From Coprenecus sp949297365 (lineage in GTDB: Bacteria > Bacteroidota > Bacteroidia > Bacteroidales > UBA932): a stretch of DNA of 64,000 nt. Position 1 is the stretch's first letter. Each line of letters opens with the position of its first letter. Positions 47,949-57,851 of this stretch are shown here, in pieces. The translations under genes were made by a program, and so were the position numbers. The stretch covers positions 248,001-312,000 of the forward strand of contig OZ006987.1 in NCBI GenBank assembly GCA_963931055.1, given 5' to 3'. Below the pieces are notes generated by a model that was not told the origin of the DNA, did not search any database, and saw only the letters and a program-made list of their open reading frames with translations.

Positions 47949-50414
47949 TCAGCGCAGAGATGCACCGAACTGGTTTGAGAGGGCACCGAGAATACGGCTG
48001 ACTGTCTGGTCTACGTATTTGTCGGTCAGAGTCTTATCGTAGTCCTGCAGCGTCAGGCTGATGGCATACTGTTTCTTGCCCGCCGGGATCTTGTCGCCCC
48101 GGTAAACATCGAAGAGCACAACCTTGCGCAGAATCCTTTTCTCGGCTGCGAACGCCGCCTTGCGGATGTCGGCGAAAGAGACATTCTCGTCCAGCAACAG
48201 AGCCAGGTCTCTCTTGACCTCCGGATACAGAGGCAATTCCTTATACAGTACCTTTGACTTCAGATAATGCTTGAGCAGCAGCTGCCAGTCTATCTCAGCC
48301 GCAAATACAGGCTGCTTGATATCAAACTGACGCAGCCGTGCTGGTGCTACAGTACCGAACATCAGGAGTATCTTGCCCGATGACGGTATCCTGCATAGCA
48401 GTCCCTCCGAGAAGATGTCAGCAGGTGCCGGCTCGTAGTCCAGTGTAATGATATCCATGCCCATACGTCTGAGGAGCAGTTCCACATATCCTTTCAGGGC
48501 AAAGAAGTGCCCCACACCCGTAGTATTTCTCCAATATTGCGTACCCCTGCCGACCATGAACATGGCCAGATGCATCCGCTCGCTGTACGAAGCCAGATTG
48601 TTGACGGGGTCGCCCTCTCCCTTCGGCTCATAGCGGTAGACATTGCCCATCTCGAACAGCCTGAGATCGCCCGCCTGACGGTTGAGATTGTGAGCGACTA
48701 CCTCCAGACCGCTGAACAGCAGGGTCTGTCTCATGGCGTTTAGATCCGAACTGAGCGGGTTGATTACCATCGGCAGGTTCTCCTTGGGATAGGTCTTCAG
48801 ACCGCTGTAGTAATCCGCCTTGGTCAGAGAGTTGTTCATGCACTCCATGAAGCCGTTGGCTGTCAACAGGTCACAGGCCTTTACGCGCACCGCCTCAGGG
48901 TCCGGATTGGGAGTATTGTCGTAGGAAGACACGATACGGTCGGGAAGCTCCACGTTGTTGTACCCGTAGATACGGAGCACCTCCTCCACCACATCGCATT
49001 CCCGGTACACATCCACCTTGTACGAAGGCACAGTAACCTCTGCTCCTTCCGAATCCGACGAAAGTATTCCGAAATCCATATACCTGAGTATACTCATTAT
49101 GGTCTCCGCTCCTATCTTCTTGCCGATAAGGGCCTCCATGCGGGCGAAGTTCAGAGATACACGCTTCCTCTCGATCTTCTCTGGATATACTTCCTGAACC
49201 TTTCCCACCACAGTGGCACCGGCCAGTTCCTGCATGAGCAGAGCGGCTCTCATTGCGGCATAGGGTACGATTTCAGGATCAGCACCGCGCTCATAGCGGA
49301 ACGACGCATCCGTCTTGATTCCGTGCCGCTTCGATGTCTTGCGGACAGACGTGGGATTGAAGTACGCGCTCTCCAGGAATACGGAAGTCGTACTGTCGGT
49401 GATGCCCGAATCCAGACCGCCGAACACTCCGGCGATACACATGGGCCTGACCGCATTGCATATCATAAGGTCCTCAGAGGACAGGGTGTGCTCCACTCCG
49501 TCCAGAGTGACGAACTTGTCTCCCTCCACGGCCCTGCGTACCACCACCTTGCCGCCGTCTATCCTGGATGCGTCAAAGGCGTGAAGCGGCTGGCCGGTCT
49601 CCATCAGGATAAAGTTGGTGATATCCACCACGTTGTTTATAGGTCTCAGACCTATGGCAAGGAGCTTTTTCTGCAGCCACTCTGGAGAAGGAGCGATCTT
49701 TATATCCTTCAATGTCACGCCCATATACCTGGGCGCACCGTCATGACTGAGCACCTCTACGGGGATGGACTCACCCTCTCCCTCCTTGAAGGCTGATACG
49801 TCCGGCAGAGTCATCTCTCCACCCAGTCCGTTGAGCCTGAGATATGCCGACAGATCCCTGGCCACACCTATGTGCGATGCGCCGTCCACCCTGTTGGGAG
49901 TAAGCCCTATGGAGAACACTGTATCCGAACCCAGATGCAGATAGTCCATGGCCGCCGTGCCGACCCTGGCCTCCGGCTCCAGCACCATTATACCGTCATG
50001 AGACTGACCTATTCCGAGCTCGTCCTCCGCACAGATCATACCGAATGACTCCACTCCGCGTATCTTGGATTTCTTGATCTTTATCCTGGTGCCGTCCGGA
50101 GCGGGCAGGGATGTTCCGACCGTAGCCAGCAGGACTTTCTGGCCGGCGGCCACATTTGGAGCACCGCAGACCACCTGCAGAGGCTCTGCGCCCTCGGACA
50201 CCAGTACTTTCGTAACATGAAGATGATCCGAATCCGGATGGGGCACGCATTCCAGTACCTGAGCCACCACCACACCTTCCAGACCGCCCGGAACATCCTC
50301 CACAGTATCCATTTCCTCCACCTCAAGACCTATGAAAGTCAGTATCTCCGCTATCTTTTCCGGAGACAGATCAAAAGAGACGTACTCTTTCAGCCAATTA
50401 TATGAGATATTCAT
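47949..50414 (-). CDS. pheT: Phenylalanine-tRNA ligase beta subunit
   Basis: An 821-residue PheT from MNISYNWLKEYV. The N-terminal tRNA-binding OB domain (CVPHPDSDHLHVTKV) is followed by the B3/B4 editing domain, the B5 domain and the catalytic-like core (ENVSFADI). A C-terminal FDX-ACB anticodon-binding domain (EVKRDLALLLDE) closes the protein. It pairs with PheS, which is not in the window. Seven upstream codons begin at a less likely ATG. Confidence 0.96.
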   Translation of the reverse strand: MNISYNWLKEYVSFDLSPEKIAEILTFIGLEVEEMDTVEDVPGGLEGVVVAQVLECVPHPDSDHLHVTKVLVSEGAEPLQVVCGAPNVAAGQKVLLATVGTSLPAPDGTRIKIKKSKIRGVESFGMICAEDELGIGQSHDGIMVLEPEARVGTAAMDYLHLGSDTVFSIGLTPNRVDGASHIGVARDLSAYLRLNGLGGEMTLPDVSAFKEGEGESIPVEVLSHDGAPRYMGVTLKDIKIAPSPEWLQKKLLAIGLRPINNVVDITNFILMETGQPLHAFDASRIDGGKVVVRRAVEGDKFVTLDGVEHTLSSEDLMICNAVRPMCIAGVFGGLDSGITDSTTSVFLESAYFNPTSVRKTSKRHGIKTDASFRYERGADPEIVPYAAMRAALLMQELAGATVVGKVQEVYPEKIERKRVSLNFARMEALIGKKIGAETIMSILRYMDFGILSSDSEGAEVTVPSYKVDVYRECDVVEEVLRIYGYNNVELPDRIVSSYDNTPNPDPEAVRVKACDLLTANGFMECMNNSLTKADYYSGLKTYPKENLPMVINPLSSDLNAMRQTLLFSGLEVVAHNLNRQAGDLRLFEMGNVYRYEPKGEGDPVNNLASYSERMHLAMFMVGRGTQYWRNTTGVGHFFALKGYVELLLRRMGMDIITLDYEPAPADIFSEGLLCRIPSSGKILLMFGTVAPARLRQFDIKQPVFAAEIDWQLLLKHYLKSKVLYKELPLYPEVKRDLALLLDENVSFADIRKAAFAAEKRILRKVVLFDVYRGDKIPAGKKQYAISLTLQDYDKTLTDKYVDQTVSRILGALSNQFGASLR

Positions 50415-50427
50415 ACCTTTAAATTTT

Positions 50428-51390
50428 CTAGTCAAACAATGAGTCTACAAATGTCTTTTTATCAAATACCCTCAGATCCTCTATACCCTCGCCCACTCCG
50501 ATGAACTTTACAGGGATATTGAACTGGTCCGCTATGCCCAGCACTACTCCACCCTTGGCCGTACCGTCAAGCTTCGTAACCGCCAGGGCCGTCACGTCCG
50601 TAGCCTTGGTGAATTCCTTGGCCTGCACGAAAGCATTCTGGCCTGTAGAACCGTCCAGTACCAGAAGTACCTCGTGAGGAGCGTCGGGGACCACCTTGCG
50701 CATGACGTTGCGTATCTTGGTCAGCTCGTTCATCAGGTTGATCTTGTTGTGCAGACGGCCCGCAGTGTCTATGAGCACCACGTCCATATCCTGGGCGACG
50801 GCCGACTTGAGCGTGTCAAATGCCACAGACGCTGGATCCGAGCCCATCTGCTGCTTTACTATCGGCACCCCTGCCCTCTCGCTCCAGATGACCAGCTGGT
50901 CCACTGCCGCAGCCCTGAACGTATCAGCAGCCCCTAGCATCACTTTCTTGCCGGATGCCTTCAGATTGGCGGCCAGCTTACCGATAGTGGTGGTCTTGCC
51001 CACTCCGTTCACTCCCACGACCATTATCACGTATGGTTTCTTGGAAAAATCAAACACCGGAGCCTCCTCCTTGCCGTCCACATCCAGCAGGGACATCATC
51101 TCCTCCTTAAGGATACTGTACAGCTCGGCTGTATTCATATACTTGTCCCTGGCCACTCTCTCCTCCAGCATATCGATGATCTTCAGAGTCGTATCCACTC
51201 CGACATCCGATGCAATAAGCGCATCCTCGATACCGTCCAGGACATCGTCGTCCACCTTGGACTTACCGGCTATCGCACGGGAAAGACGGTCGAAAAGTCC
51301 TTTTTTGGTCTTTTCCAGCCCTCTGTCCAGACTCTCCTTCTCCTTACGGACTTCCTCCGAATCGTGTTTTTTCCTACTGAACCAAGACAT
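50428..51390 (-). CDS. ftsY: Signal recognition particle receptor FtsY
   Basis: A 320-residue SRP receptor GTPase. It has only a short charged N-terminal part before the NG domains. GTPase motifs are GVNGVGKTTT (G1), DTFRAAAVDQL, DTAGR (G3) and TKLDGTAKGG (G4/G5 region). It docks the SRP-ribosome complex at the membrane together with Ffh and the SRP RNA at 5638. The gene ends 13 bp before pheT runs in the same direction. Confidence 0.96.
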   Translation of the reverse strand: MSWFSRKKHDSEEVRKEKESLDRGLEKTKKGLFDRLSRAIAGKSKVDDDVLDGIEDALIASDVGVDTTLKIIDMLEERVARDKYMNTAELYSILKEEMMSLLDVDGKEEAPVFDFSKKPYVIMVVGVNGVGKTTTIGKLAANLKASGKKVMLGAADTFRAAAVDQLVIWSERAGVPIVKQQMGSDPASVAFDTLKSAVAQDMDVVLIDTAGRLHNKINLMNELTKIRNVMRKVVPDAPHEVLLVLDGSTGQNAFVQAKEFTKATDVTALAVTKLDGTAKGGVVLGIADQFNIPVKFIGVGEGIEDLRVFDKKTFVDSLFD

Positions 51391-51487
51391 AATTTTATCC
51401 TATTTAGTCACAATTTGCAAAAATATGAAATCAGAGATTATTCTCCAAAAAAGAAGAGATTGATGTAACTTTGCAGGCCTGATTTTA

Positions 51488-52432
51488 ATGATGTATATGA
51501 ATACAAAGACCAAAGGATATATACTGGGCACTATAGCCGCAGCCACTTACGGCATGAACCCTCTCTTTGCCCTGCCGCTGTACCAGGGCGGCATGAATCC
51601 CGAATCCGTCCTGTTTTTCCGATACATGACTGCCATCCCCATACTTGCCGTCATGATAAAAGCCAGAGGCCGTTCCTTCAAAGTCAACCGTAAGGAGACT
51701 CTGACACTCGTTGCCATGGGACTTCTGGTCGCCATCTCCTCCCTGACACTCTTCCAGAGCTACAACTACATGGAAGCCGGCATCGCATCCACCATACTCT
51801 TTGTCTATCCGATCATGGTAGCTCTGATCATGTCCCTGGTCTTCAAGGAGAAACTCACCATGATGACGGGGCTGTGCCTGTTGCTGGCTCTGGGAGGCAT
51901 ATCCATGCTGTACAAAGGAGGCGACGGGACTACGCTGAGCCTCACCGGCACAGTGCTGGCCCTGGCTTCAGCCCTGACGTACGCCATATACATCGTAGGA
52001 ATCAATCAGACCACCCTAAAGCATACAGCGACACTCACCGTCACATTCTACGTACTGGTATTCGGTGTCACACTGTTCATAATCAGGCTGTTGACAGGAG
52101 TAGAGCTGACTGTGCCGTCTCCGGACAAATGGTATCTGTGGCTCAATGTACTGGCCCTTGCCGTATTCCCGACAGCCATATCTTTCCTGTGTACGACGAG
52201 TGCGATACAGTACATCGGCTCCACTCCGACGGCCATACTCGGAGCCCTTGAACCGGTCACCGCAATAATCTTCGGCATAACAATATTCGGGGAGCGCATG
52301 ACCCTGCGCGAGAGCATCGGCATCGTCATGATTCTCATCGCCGTCACTCTCGTCATCGCCGGCGGCAGCATCACTTCCTATATGGTCCGCTTCCGAAAAA
52401 TGTTCCCCCGCCTCCCTCACCGCCGCTCATAA
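51488..52432 (+). CDS. EamA/DMT-family transporter
   Basis: A 314-residue permease with ten predicted transmembrane helices in two EamA repeats (about residues 10-142 and 155-290). Signature segments are ESVLFFRYMTAIPIL and the second-half SAIQYIGSTPTAILGALEPVTA. Substrate unknown; the family exports metabolites such as amino acids. Several starts in the first ten codons are possible. Confidence 0.88.
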   Translation: MMYMNTKTKGYILGTIAAATYGMNPLFALPLYQGGMNPESVLFFRYMTAIPILAVMIKARGRSFKVNRKETLTLVAMGLLVAISSLTLFQSYNYMEAGIASTILFVYPIMVALIMSLVFKEKLTMMTGLCLLLALGGISMLYKGGDGTTLSLTGTVLALASALTYAIYIVGINQTTLKHTATLTVTFYVLVFGVTLFIIRLLTGVELTVPSPDKWYLWLNVLALAVFPTAISFLCTTSAIQYIGSTPTAILGALEPVTAIIFGITIFGERMTLRESIGIVMILIAVTLVIAGGSITSYMVRFRKMFPRLPHRRS

Positions 52433-52500
52433 TCCGTCTGCTCACGTACATAATATTCCCGGGGAAATCACTCCATAAGTCATAATTCCCACAATTTATT

Positions 52501-54051
52501 TTAATAGGGAAGGAAATTGCAAATGCGCTCGGCGGCGCGAATACCGTCGATAGCGGAGGAGACGATGCCGCCTGAATAGCCGGCTCCCTCTCCGCAGGGG
52601 TAAAGGTTCTGCAGGTCGATGTGCTGGAGGGTCTGAGGGGCGCGGGGCAGGCGCACGGGCGAGGAGGTGCGGGACTCCACTGCAAGGAGCAGGGCCTCGG
52701 AGGTATAGTAGCCCCTGAGCTTTCGGTCAAATGCCGGGAAGGCCTTGCGCAGGCGGTCGGCGACGAAGCCCGGCAGCACCTCATTGAGGTCCGCGGCAAA
52801 TGCTCCGGGAGCATAGGATGTCTTCGGCAGTGTCGTAACAACTGCCTTGCCTATGCGGCTTTTGACAAAATCGGTCATGCGCTGGGCCGGAGCGCGGAAT
52901 GAGGCCGAGACTTCGAAGCAGCGGCGCTCCACCTCCTCCCGGAAATCCAGCATTGCCTCAGGGCCGCCGGGAACATCCTCCGGCTCGACGGAAGTGACGA
53001 TACCGGCATTGGCCCAGCGGGAATTGCGCCGGGAGTTGGACATGCCGTTGGTGACCACCGTCCCGGGCTCGGTGGACGAGGGGACGAGGATGCCGCCCGG
53101 GCACATGCAGAAGGAGAATACCCCCCTGCCGTCCACCTGCTCCACGAGGGAGTATTCGGCTGCCGGCAGCCAGGGCATGCGCGGGCCGTGGTACTGCGCC
53201 CGGTCGATGAGCTCCTGCGGGTGCTCCGCCCTGACTCCGAGGGCGAAACCCTTGGCCTCCACCGCCCACCCCTTGCGCATGAACAGGCGGTAAATGTCCG
53301 AGGCGGAGTGCCCGGTGGCCAGTATGACCTCCGGAGCCTCGAAGACGGAGCCATTGTCACAGAGCACCTTCCATCCTCCGCCGGGAGTCTGCTGAAGGTC
53401 GGTGACGCGGCTGGAGAAATGATATTCGCCTCCGCATTCCAAGATATGGCTGCGCATGGCCTCGACTATCGCGGGCAGACGGTCGCTGCCGATATGGGGA
53501 TGGGCATCGATCCTTATCATGGGGTCCGCGCCAAAGTCGGTGAAAGTCTTGAGGACTGCGCCCACATCGCCCCGCTTGTTGGAGCGGGTGTAGAGCTTAC
53601 CGTCGGAGAATGTACCGGCTCCGCCCTCGCCGAAGCAGTAGTTGGAGTCGGGATTGAGGCCGCCGGTGCGGGAGATGGCTGCTATGTCGTATTTGCGTTC
53701 GTGGACGTTCTTGCCCCGCTCGAGAATGATGGGACGGCGGCCGCCGCAGATGAGCCTCAGGGCGGCGAAGAGTCCGGCTGGACCGGCTCCGATGACGATT
53801 ACGGGCGGCTTCTGCGAGACATCCTGACTGAGGCTGTACGATGCGGTCTCAGGGGGAGCCTCCCCCTGCAGGTATGCGGCCAGCCGGTAGCGGCGCAGGA
53901 TCTTGCGGGAGCGGGCGTCGATAGAGCGGCGGAGCAGGCGTACCTCGGCTATTTTCCCGACAGGGACACCGGCTGCCTTGGCCGCAGCCGTTCTGAAATC
54001 CTCCTCCGTGGGAACGTACGATGCCTCGAAGGCTGTCTCGAATTCTTTCAT
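52501..54051 (-). CDS. FAD-dependent dehydrogenase, COG2509 type
   Basis: A 516-residue flavoprotein. An N-terminal domain of about 80 residues (RRSIDARSRK, typical of this family) precedes the FAD-binding GAGPAGLFAALRL. The core includes GEGGAGTFSDGKLYTR and a C-terminal LYPCGEGAGYSGGI that binds the flavin. No substrate has been established for the family that I know of. It begins immediately after the tsaD stop. Confidence 0.88.
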   Translation of the reverse strand: MKEFETAFEASYVPTEEDFRTAAAKAAGVPVGKIAEVRLLRRSIDARSRKILRRYRLAAYLQGEAPPETASYSLSQDVSQKPPVIVIGAGPAGLFAALRLICGGRRPIILERGKNVHERKYDIAAISRTGGLNPDSNYCFGEGGAGTFSDGKLYTRSNKRGDVGAVLKTFTDFGADPMIRIDAHPHIGSDRLPAIVEAMRSHILECGGEYHFSSRVTDLQQTPGGGWKVLCDNGSVFEAPEVILATGHSASDIYRLFMRKGWAVEAKGFALGVRAEHPQELIDRAQYHGPRMPWLPAAEYSLVEQVDGRGVFSFCMCPGGILVPSSTEPGTVVTNGMSNSRRNSRWANAGIVTSVEPEDVPGGPEAMLDFREEVERRCFEVSASFRAPAQRMTDFVKSRIGKAVVTTLPKTSYAPGAFAADLNEVLPGFVADRLRKAFPAFDRKLRGYYTSEALLLAVESRTSSPVRLPRAPQTLQHIDLQNLYPCGEGAGYSGGIVSSAIDGIRAAERICNFLPY

Positions 54052-55080
54052 CTACTTGAAGTCAAGGGCTCTGGAAACGGGAGCGGCATCGAGTCCGCCG
54101 GTGAGCCCCGCGCGGAACTTGAAGAGACCGGCCACAGCTATCATCGCGGCGTTGTCAGTGGTGAACTTGAATTCGGGGATGAAGGTGGTCCAGCCGCGTT
54201 TCTCGCCCTCGGAGGCGATACGGCTGCGCAGGCCCGAGTTGGCCGACACGCCGCCGCCGATGGCCACCTGTTTTATACCTGTCTGCTTCACGGCTTTCAG
54301 GAGCTTGTCCATGAGCACGTCTATCAGGGTCTTCTGGAACGAGGCGCAGATATCGGCCATATTGTGCTGCATGAAGTCGGGGTCCTCCTTCAAATGGTCA
54401 CGCACAAAATACAGCAGGGAGGTCTTCACTCCGCTGAAGCTGTAATCCAGTCCGGGGACGTGCGGCTTGGCGAACTTGAATCGCTCCGGGTCGCCCTGGG
54501 CAGCTAGCCTGTCCACCACCGGACCGCCGGGATAGCCCAGGCCGAGGAGCTTGGCGCACTTGTCGAACGCCTCCCCCACCGCGTCGTCTATCGTCCGGCC
54601 CAGCACCTCAAAGTGCAGCGGGTCGTCCACCCTCACGATCTGAGAGTGGCCTCCGGATACCAGCAGGGCCAGGAAGGGAAATGTCGGGGGCACGTAGGAC
54701 TTGCCCTCCTGTCGGATGAAATGCGAGAGGATGTGGCCCTGGAGGTGGTTGACATCCACCAGCGGCTTACCTGTCGCCAGTGACAGTCCTTTGGCAAAGG
54801 ACACCCCGACGAGCAGCGAGCCTAAAAGGCCCGGCCCGCGGGTATAGGCTATCGCATCTATCTGGTCCGGTCTCACCCCGGCCTGGTCGAGGGCCTGGCT
54901 TACCACCGGCACTATATTCTGCTGATGAGCGCGGGAGGCCAGTTCGGGCACCACCCCGCCGTACTTGCGGTGTACCTCCTGCGAGGCCATCACATTGGCC
55001 AGCAGCGTCTCGCCGCGCAGTACCGCCGCCGACGTATCGTCGCACGACGACTCAATTCCCAATATTATCTCTTCTGCCAT
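54052..55080 (-). CDS. tsaD: tRNA threonylcarbamoyladenosine transferase TsaD
   Basis: A 342-residue TsaD. It transfers the threonylcarbamoyl group to A37 of ANN-decoding tRNAs with TsaB/TsaE. Key segments are GIESSCDDTS at the N terminus, the metal-binding HxxxH (HLQGH, near residue 110, with HQQN earlier), VSGGHSQIV and the C-terminal GGGVSANSGLR. I choose MAEEIILGI as the start. A minus-strand -7 box TACTTTTG lies at 55105-55112. It is followed without a gap by the COG2509 gene. Confidence 0.97.
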   Translation of the reverse strand: MAEEIILGIESSCDDTSAAVLRGETLLANVMASQEVHRKYGGVVPELASRAHQQNIVPVVSQALDQAGVRPDQIDAIAYTRGPGLLGSLLVGVSFAKGLSLATGKPLVDVNHLQGHILSHFIRQEGKSYVPPTFPFLALLVSGGHSQIVRVDDPLHFEVLGRTIDDAVGEAFDKCAKLLGLGYPGGPVVDRLAAQGDPERFKFAKPHVPGLDYSFSGVKTSLLYFVRDHLKEDPDFMQHNMADICASFQKTLIDVLMDKLLKAVKQTGIKQVAIGGGVSANSGLRSRIASEGEKRGWTTFIPEFKFTTDNAAMIAVAGLFKFRAGLTGGLDAAPVSRALDFK

Positions 55081-55166
55081 ACGCATTTCTGTCTTTACAA
55101 GCCACAAAAGTACTAAACAATTCCGATTATTCGCTATCTTTGTCTTCGGAGCAAAACTATATCGGC

Positions 55167-56711
55167 ATGAAATATCCTATAGGCGTACAGAATTTCGAAA
55201 AGATCCGTCATGACGGATTTCTCTACATAGACAAGACAGAGCTCATTTACAAACTTGTGAATGAGAGCAGTTATTATTTTCTAAGCCGCCCGAGAAGATT
55301 CGGAAAGAGCCTCCTTATCTCCACCCTTGAAGCATATTTTCAAGGGAAGAAAGAACTCTTCAAGGGGCTGGCGATAGATACCCTCGAGAAGGAGTGGACG
55401 GCAAGGCCGGTGCTGCACATAGACCTGAACGCCAGACAGTACGAGAATGCCGACTCGCTGCGGCAGGAGCTCAACAAGCATCTGGAACTATGGGAGACGG
55501 CCTATAACAGCCCTTACGGAGACAGGGCATTGGAAGAAAGATTCTACCACGTGATACGGTTGGCGCACGAGCAGACAGGACACCGCGTAGCCATCCTCGT
55601 GGACGAGTACGACAAGCCCCTGCTCCAGGCCATAGGCAACAAGCCGCTGCAGGAGGAATACCGCAACATACTCAAGCCCTTTTACGGAGTGCTCAAGACT
55701 ATGGACGGGCACATCCGCTTCGCGATGCTGACCGGAGTCACAAAATTCGGCAAAGTCAGCGTCTTCAGCGACCTCAACAACTTGAAAGACATCTCCATGC
55801 TCCCGCAGTATGTTTCAATCTGCGGTCTCACGGAAAGCGAGATTCTCCAATATATGGAGGAAGGCATACAGAACCTGGCTGACACACAGCACCTCACTTA
55901 CGGCGGGACTTGCCGGAAACTGAAAGAGCTGTACGACGGATACCACTTCACACCGGGCTCAGAGGGCATATACAATCCCTTCAGTATTCTCCGTACCATG
56001 GACAGCGGTATCTTCGCAAGTTACTGGTTCGAGACAGGTACGCCCACCTATCTCGTCACCCTCCTCAAGCAGGGCAAATGCGACCTGAGCGAGATGGCCT
56101 CCGCTGTCACTGACGTAGAGACACTTGACAGCGTCTACGGAGACGACGAGCCAATACCTGTCATCTATCAGAGCGGATACCTCACCATAAAGGGATACGA
56201 CCCTGAATTCGAAACTTATACTTTAGGCTTTCCAAACAAGGAGGTGGAGGAAGGCTTCATGAAATTTCTCGTCCCTTACTACACCCCTATCCGCAAATCC
56301 GCCGCTACTTTTGAGATCAAGCAGTTCGTCATGGATATCCGCTCCGGTAACGTGGACGCATTCATGACACGCCTCCAGAGCTTTATGGCCGACACGCCCT
56401 ACGAACTTATAAGAGACCAGGAACTCCACTATCAGAACGTCCTCTTCATAGTCTCCAAGCTCCTCGGCTTCTACGTGCAGGCCGAGTACCGCACCTCGCA
56501 AGGACGCATTGACCTGCTGCTCCAGACCGACAAGTTCGTCTACATCATGGAATTCAAGCTGGAAGGCTCGGCCGAGGAGGCTTTGAAGCAGATTGAGGAA
56601 CGCAACTACGCCGCACCCTTCGCCTCCGACTCCCGCAAAGTCCTGAAGATAGGCATCAACTTCTCCGCCCAAAGCAGAAATATTGACAAATGGATTGTCG
56701 CTGGCAATTGA
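55167..56711 (+). CDS. AAA-ATPase-like protein with PD-(D/E)XK nuclease domain (copy 2)
   Basis: A 514-residue paralogue of the gene at 17321 with the same motifs (RRFGKSLL, LVDEYDKPLL, QGRIDLLL, MEFKLEG). A run of 127 bp is identical to copy 1 (17873-17999 versus 55719-55845) and much of the 3' half nearly so. Residues about 88-132 are unrelated in sequence (ARQYENADSLRQELNKH here). The long frame upstream of MKYPIGV runs antisense through tsaD and is rejected. A -7 box TATCTTTG is at 55135-55142. Its stop directly abuts the convergent SGNH gene. Confidence 0.88.
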   Translation: MKYPIGVQNFEKIRHDGFLYIDKTELIYKLVNESSYYFLSRPRRFGKSLLISTLEAYFQGKKELFKGLAIDTLEKEWTARPVLHIDLNARQYENADSLRQELNKHLELWETAYNSPYGDRALEERFYHVIRLAHEQTGHRVAILVDEYDKPLLQAIGNKPLQEEYRNILKPFYGVLKTMDGHIRFAMLTGVTKFGKVSVFSDLNNLKDISMLPQYVSICGLTESEILQYMEEGIQNLADTQHLTYGGTCRKLKELYDGYHFTPGSEGIYNPFSILRTMDSGIFASYWFETGTPTYLVTLLKQGKCDLSEMASAVTDVETLDSVYGDDEPIPVIYQSGYLTIKGYDPEFETYTLGFPNKEVEEGFMKFLVPYYTPIRKSAATFEIKQFVMDIRSGNVDAFMTRLQSFMADTPYELIRDQELHYQNVLFIVSKLLGFYVQAEYRTSQGRIDLLLQTDKFVYIMEFKLEGSAEEALKQIEERNYAAPFASDSRKVLKIGINFSAQSRNIDKWIVAGN

Positions 56712-57848
56712 TTACTTGGGGAACTTGGCGACGAGGCTGCGCCACTGAGGGTCGTTTTTGCGGTCGGGGATGTCCGGCATGATGTGCGTGAGATACTGGG
56801 CGAAGACACTGCCGGTGACGGCCATGCCGTAGTTGGTCAGATGCTGGTTGGCCCCGTATGTGTCCTGGAACGCCGCCGTGGTATACAGAGACCTCAAAGT
56901 AGAGTCCGTCACCTGTGCCGCCTGCAGGTCCAGCCAGTAAGGACTCAGGCCCTTAAGATGCGCACCCAGTCTCTCCTGCCATACTGGATAGTTCTTCACG
57001 TGCTCCGGATACATCGGGATGGTCAGGAAGACCAACCGGACTCCGTTCTCCTTACACAGCCGCGCTATCTTTTCCGTATATTTTGCAGAACTTTCGCTAA
57101 TCTCGTATTCAGCCCCGTCCACCGGAGCACCCTCATCCTTATACCTGTCCAGCGTGGTCTGGGAGAGCCCCTTTGAGAACCGGGCGAACTGGCCCAGGTA
57201 CATGTCGTTGCGAACCCTGCGCTTAGGTCCCTCGCCCTTGAGGTTGCGCATCACCTGGTCCGGCTTGGTAAAAATATAGTTGTGGTTGCGGAAAGTCTCG
57301 CACCAGGCTATCGGCCAGTTGTGGTAGTTGAAGAGCGAGGGAGTGGAGCTGACTTTCAGCCAGGTATCCCTGCGGGCCCGAAAGCTGTTAATCTCGTCAT
57401 TCAGCGCACCTTTCTCCAGTCTGAGCGGATCCGACTCATTAATGGCGTAGGTCTCCAGCACCAGCACTTTCGGTTTCTGCACCTTCAGCGCCTCCTCTAT
57501 GGTAAAATACAGGTCGGCCACACCCACTCCGGACGCGCCCAGCAGGAAACAGTTCAGGCCGCTGCGTTTGGTGAACTCGTAGGGATTGAATCCCGTCAGC
57601 AGATGAGAGTTGCCGACCAGCAACACGTCTATCGGGATATTGTACTGCTTCATCCTATAGTAACAGTCCCATTTCCACTCCACATGGTTGTTCATGCTGT
57701 CCTCCACGAATATCTGCCTCTTCTCCAGTATCACGATGACGCAGACAACCACTGCGGTAAATACCGCACCTTTGGTCAGCAATGACTTCAATGTCCGGGG
57801 TTTTTCCTGGCTCTTTTTCTTATTCTGCTGTTTCTGTTTGGATCCCAT
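56712..57848 (-). CDS. SGNH/DltD-like protein, partner of MBOAT acyltransferase
   Basis: A 378-residue protein. A basic N terminus is followed by one transmembrane anchor (about residues 27-43). The SGNH-type block I segment is LLVGNSHLLTGF (Ser nucleophile candidate) and the C-terminal block is NQHLTNYGM, with a His as in AlgJ/AlgX/DltD proteins. It probably receives or transfers acyl groups on the periplasmic side. Three bases separate it from the MBOAT gene upstream. Confidence 0.75.
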   Translation of the reverse strand: MGSKQKQQNKKKSQEKPRTLKSLLTKGAVFTAVVVCVIVILEKRQIFVEDSMNNHVEWKWDCYYRMKQYNIPIDVLLVGNSHLLTGFNPYEFTKRSGLNCFLLGASGVGVADLYFTIEEALKVQKPKVLVLETYAINESDPLRLEKGALNDEINSFRARRDTWLKVSSTPSLFNYHNWPIAWCETFRNHNYIFTKPDQVMRNLKGEGPKRRVRNDMYLGQFARFSKGLSQTTLDRYKDEGAPVDGAEYEISESSAKYTEKIARLCKENGVRLVFLTIPMYPEHVKNYPVWQERLGAHLKGLSPYWLDLQAAQVTDSTLRSLYTTAAFQDTYGANQHLTNYGMAVTGSVFAQYLTHIMPDIPDRKNDPQWRSLVAKFPK

Positions 57849-57851
57849 ATT

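Noticed and set aside
53188..54507. A 439-codon plus-strand frame
   Set aside because: It is antisense to the COG2509 gene and tsaD, both with full motifs.
54780..55166. N-terminal extension of the second AAA/PD-(D/E)XK protein
   Set aside because: It is antisense to tsaD; copy 1 starts at the equivalent MKYPIG position.
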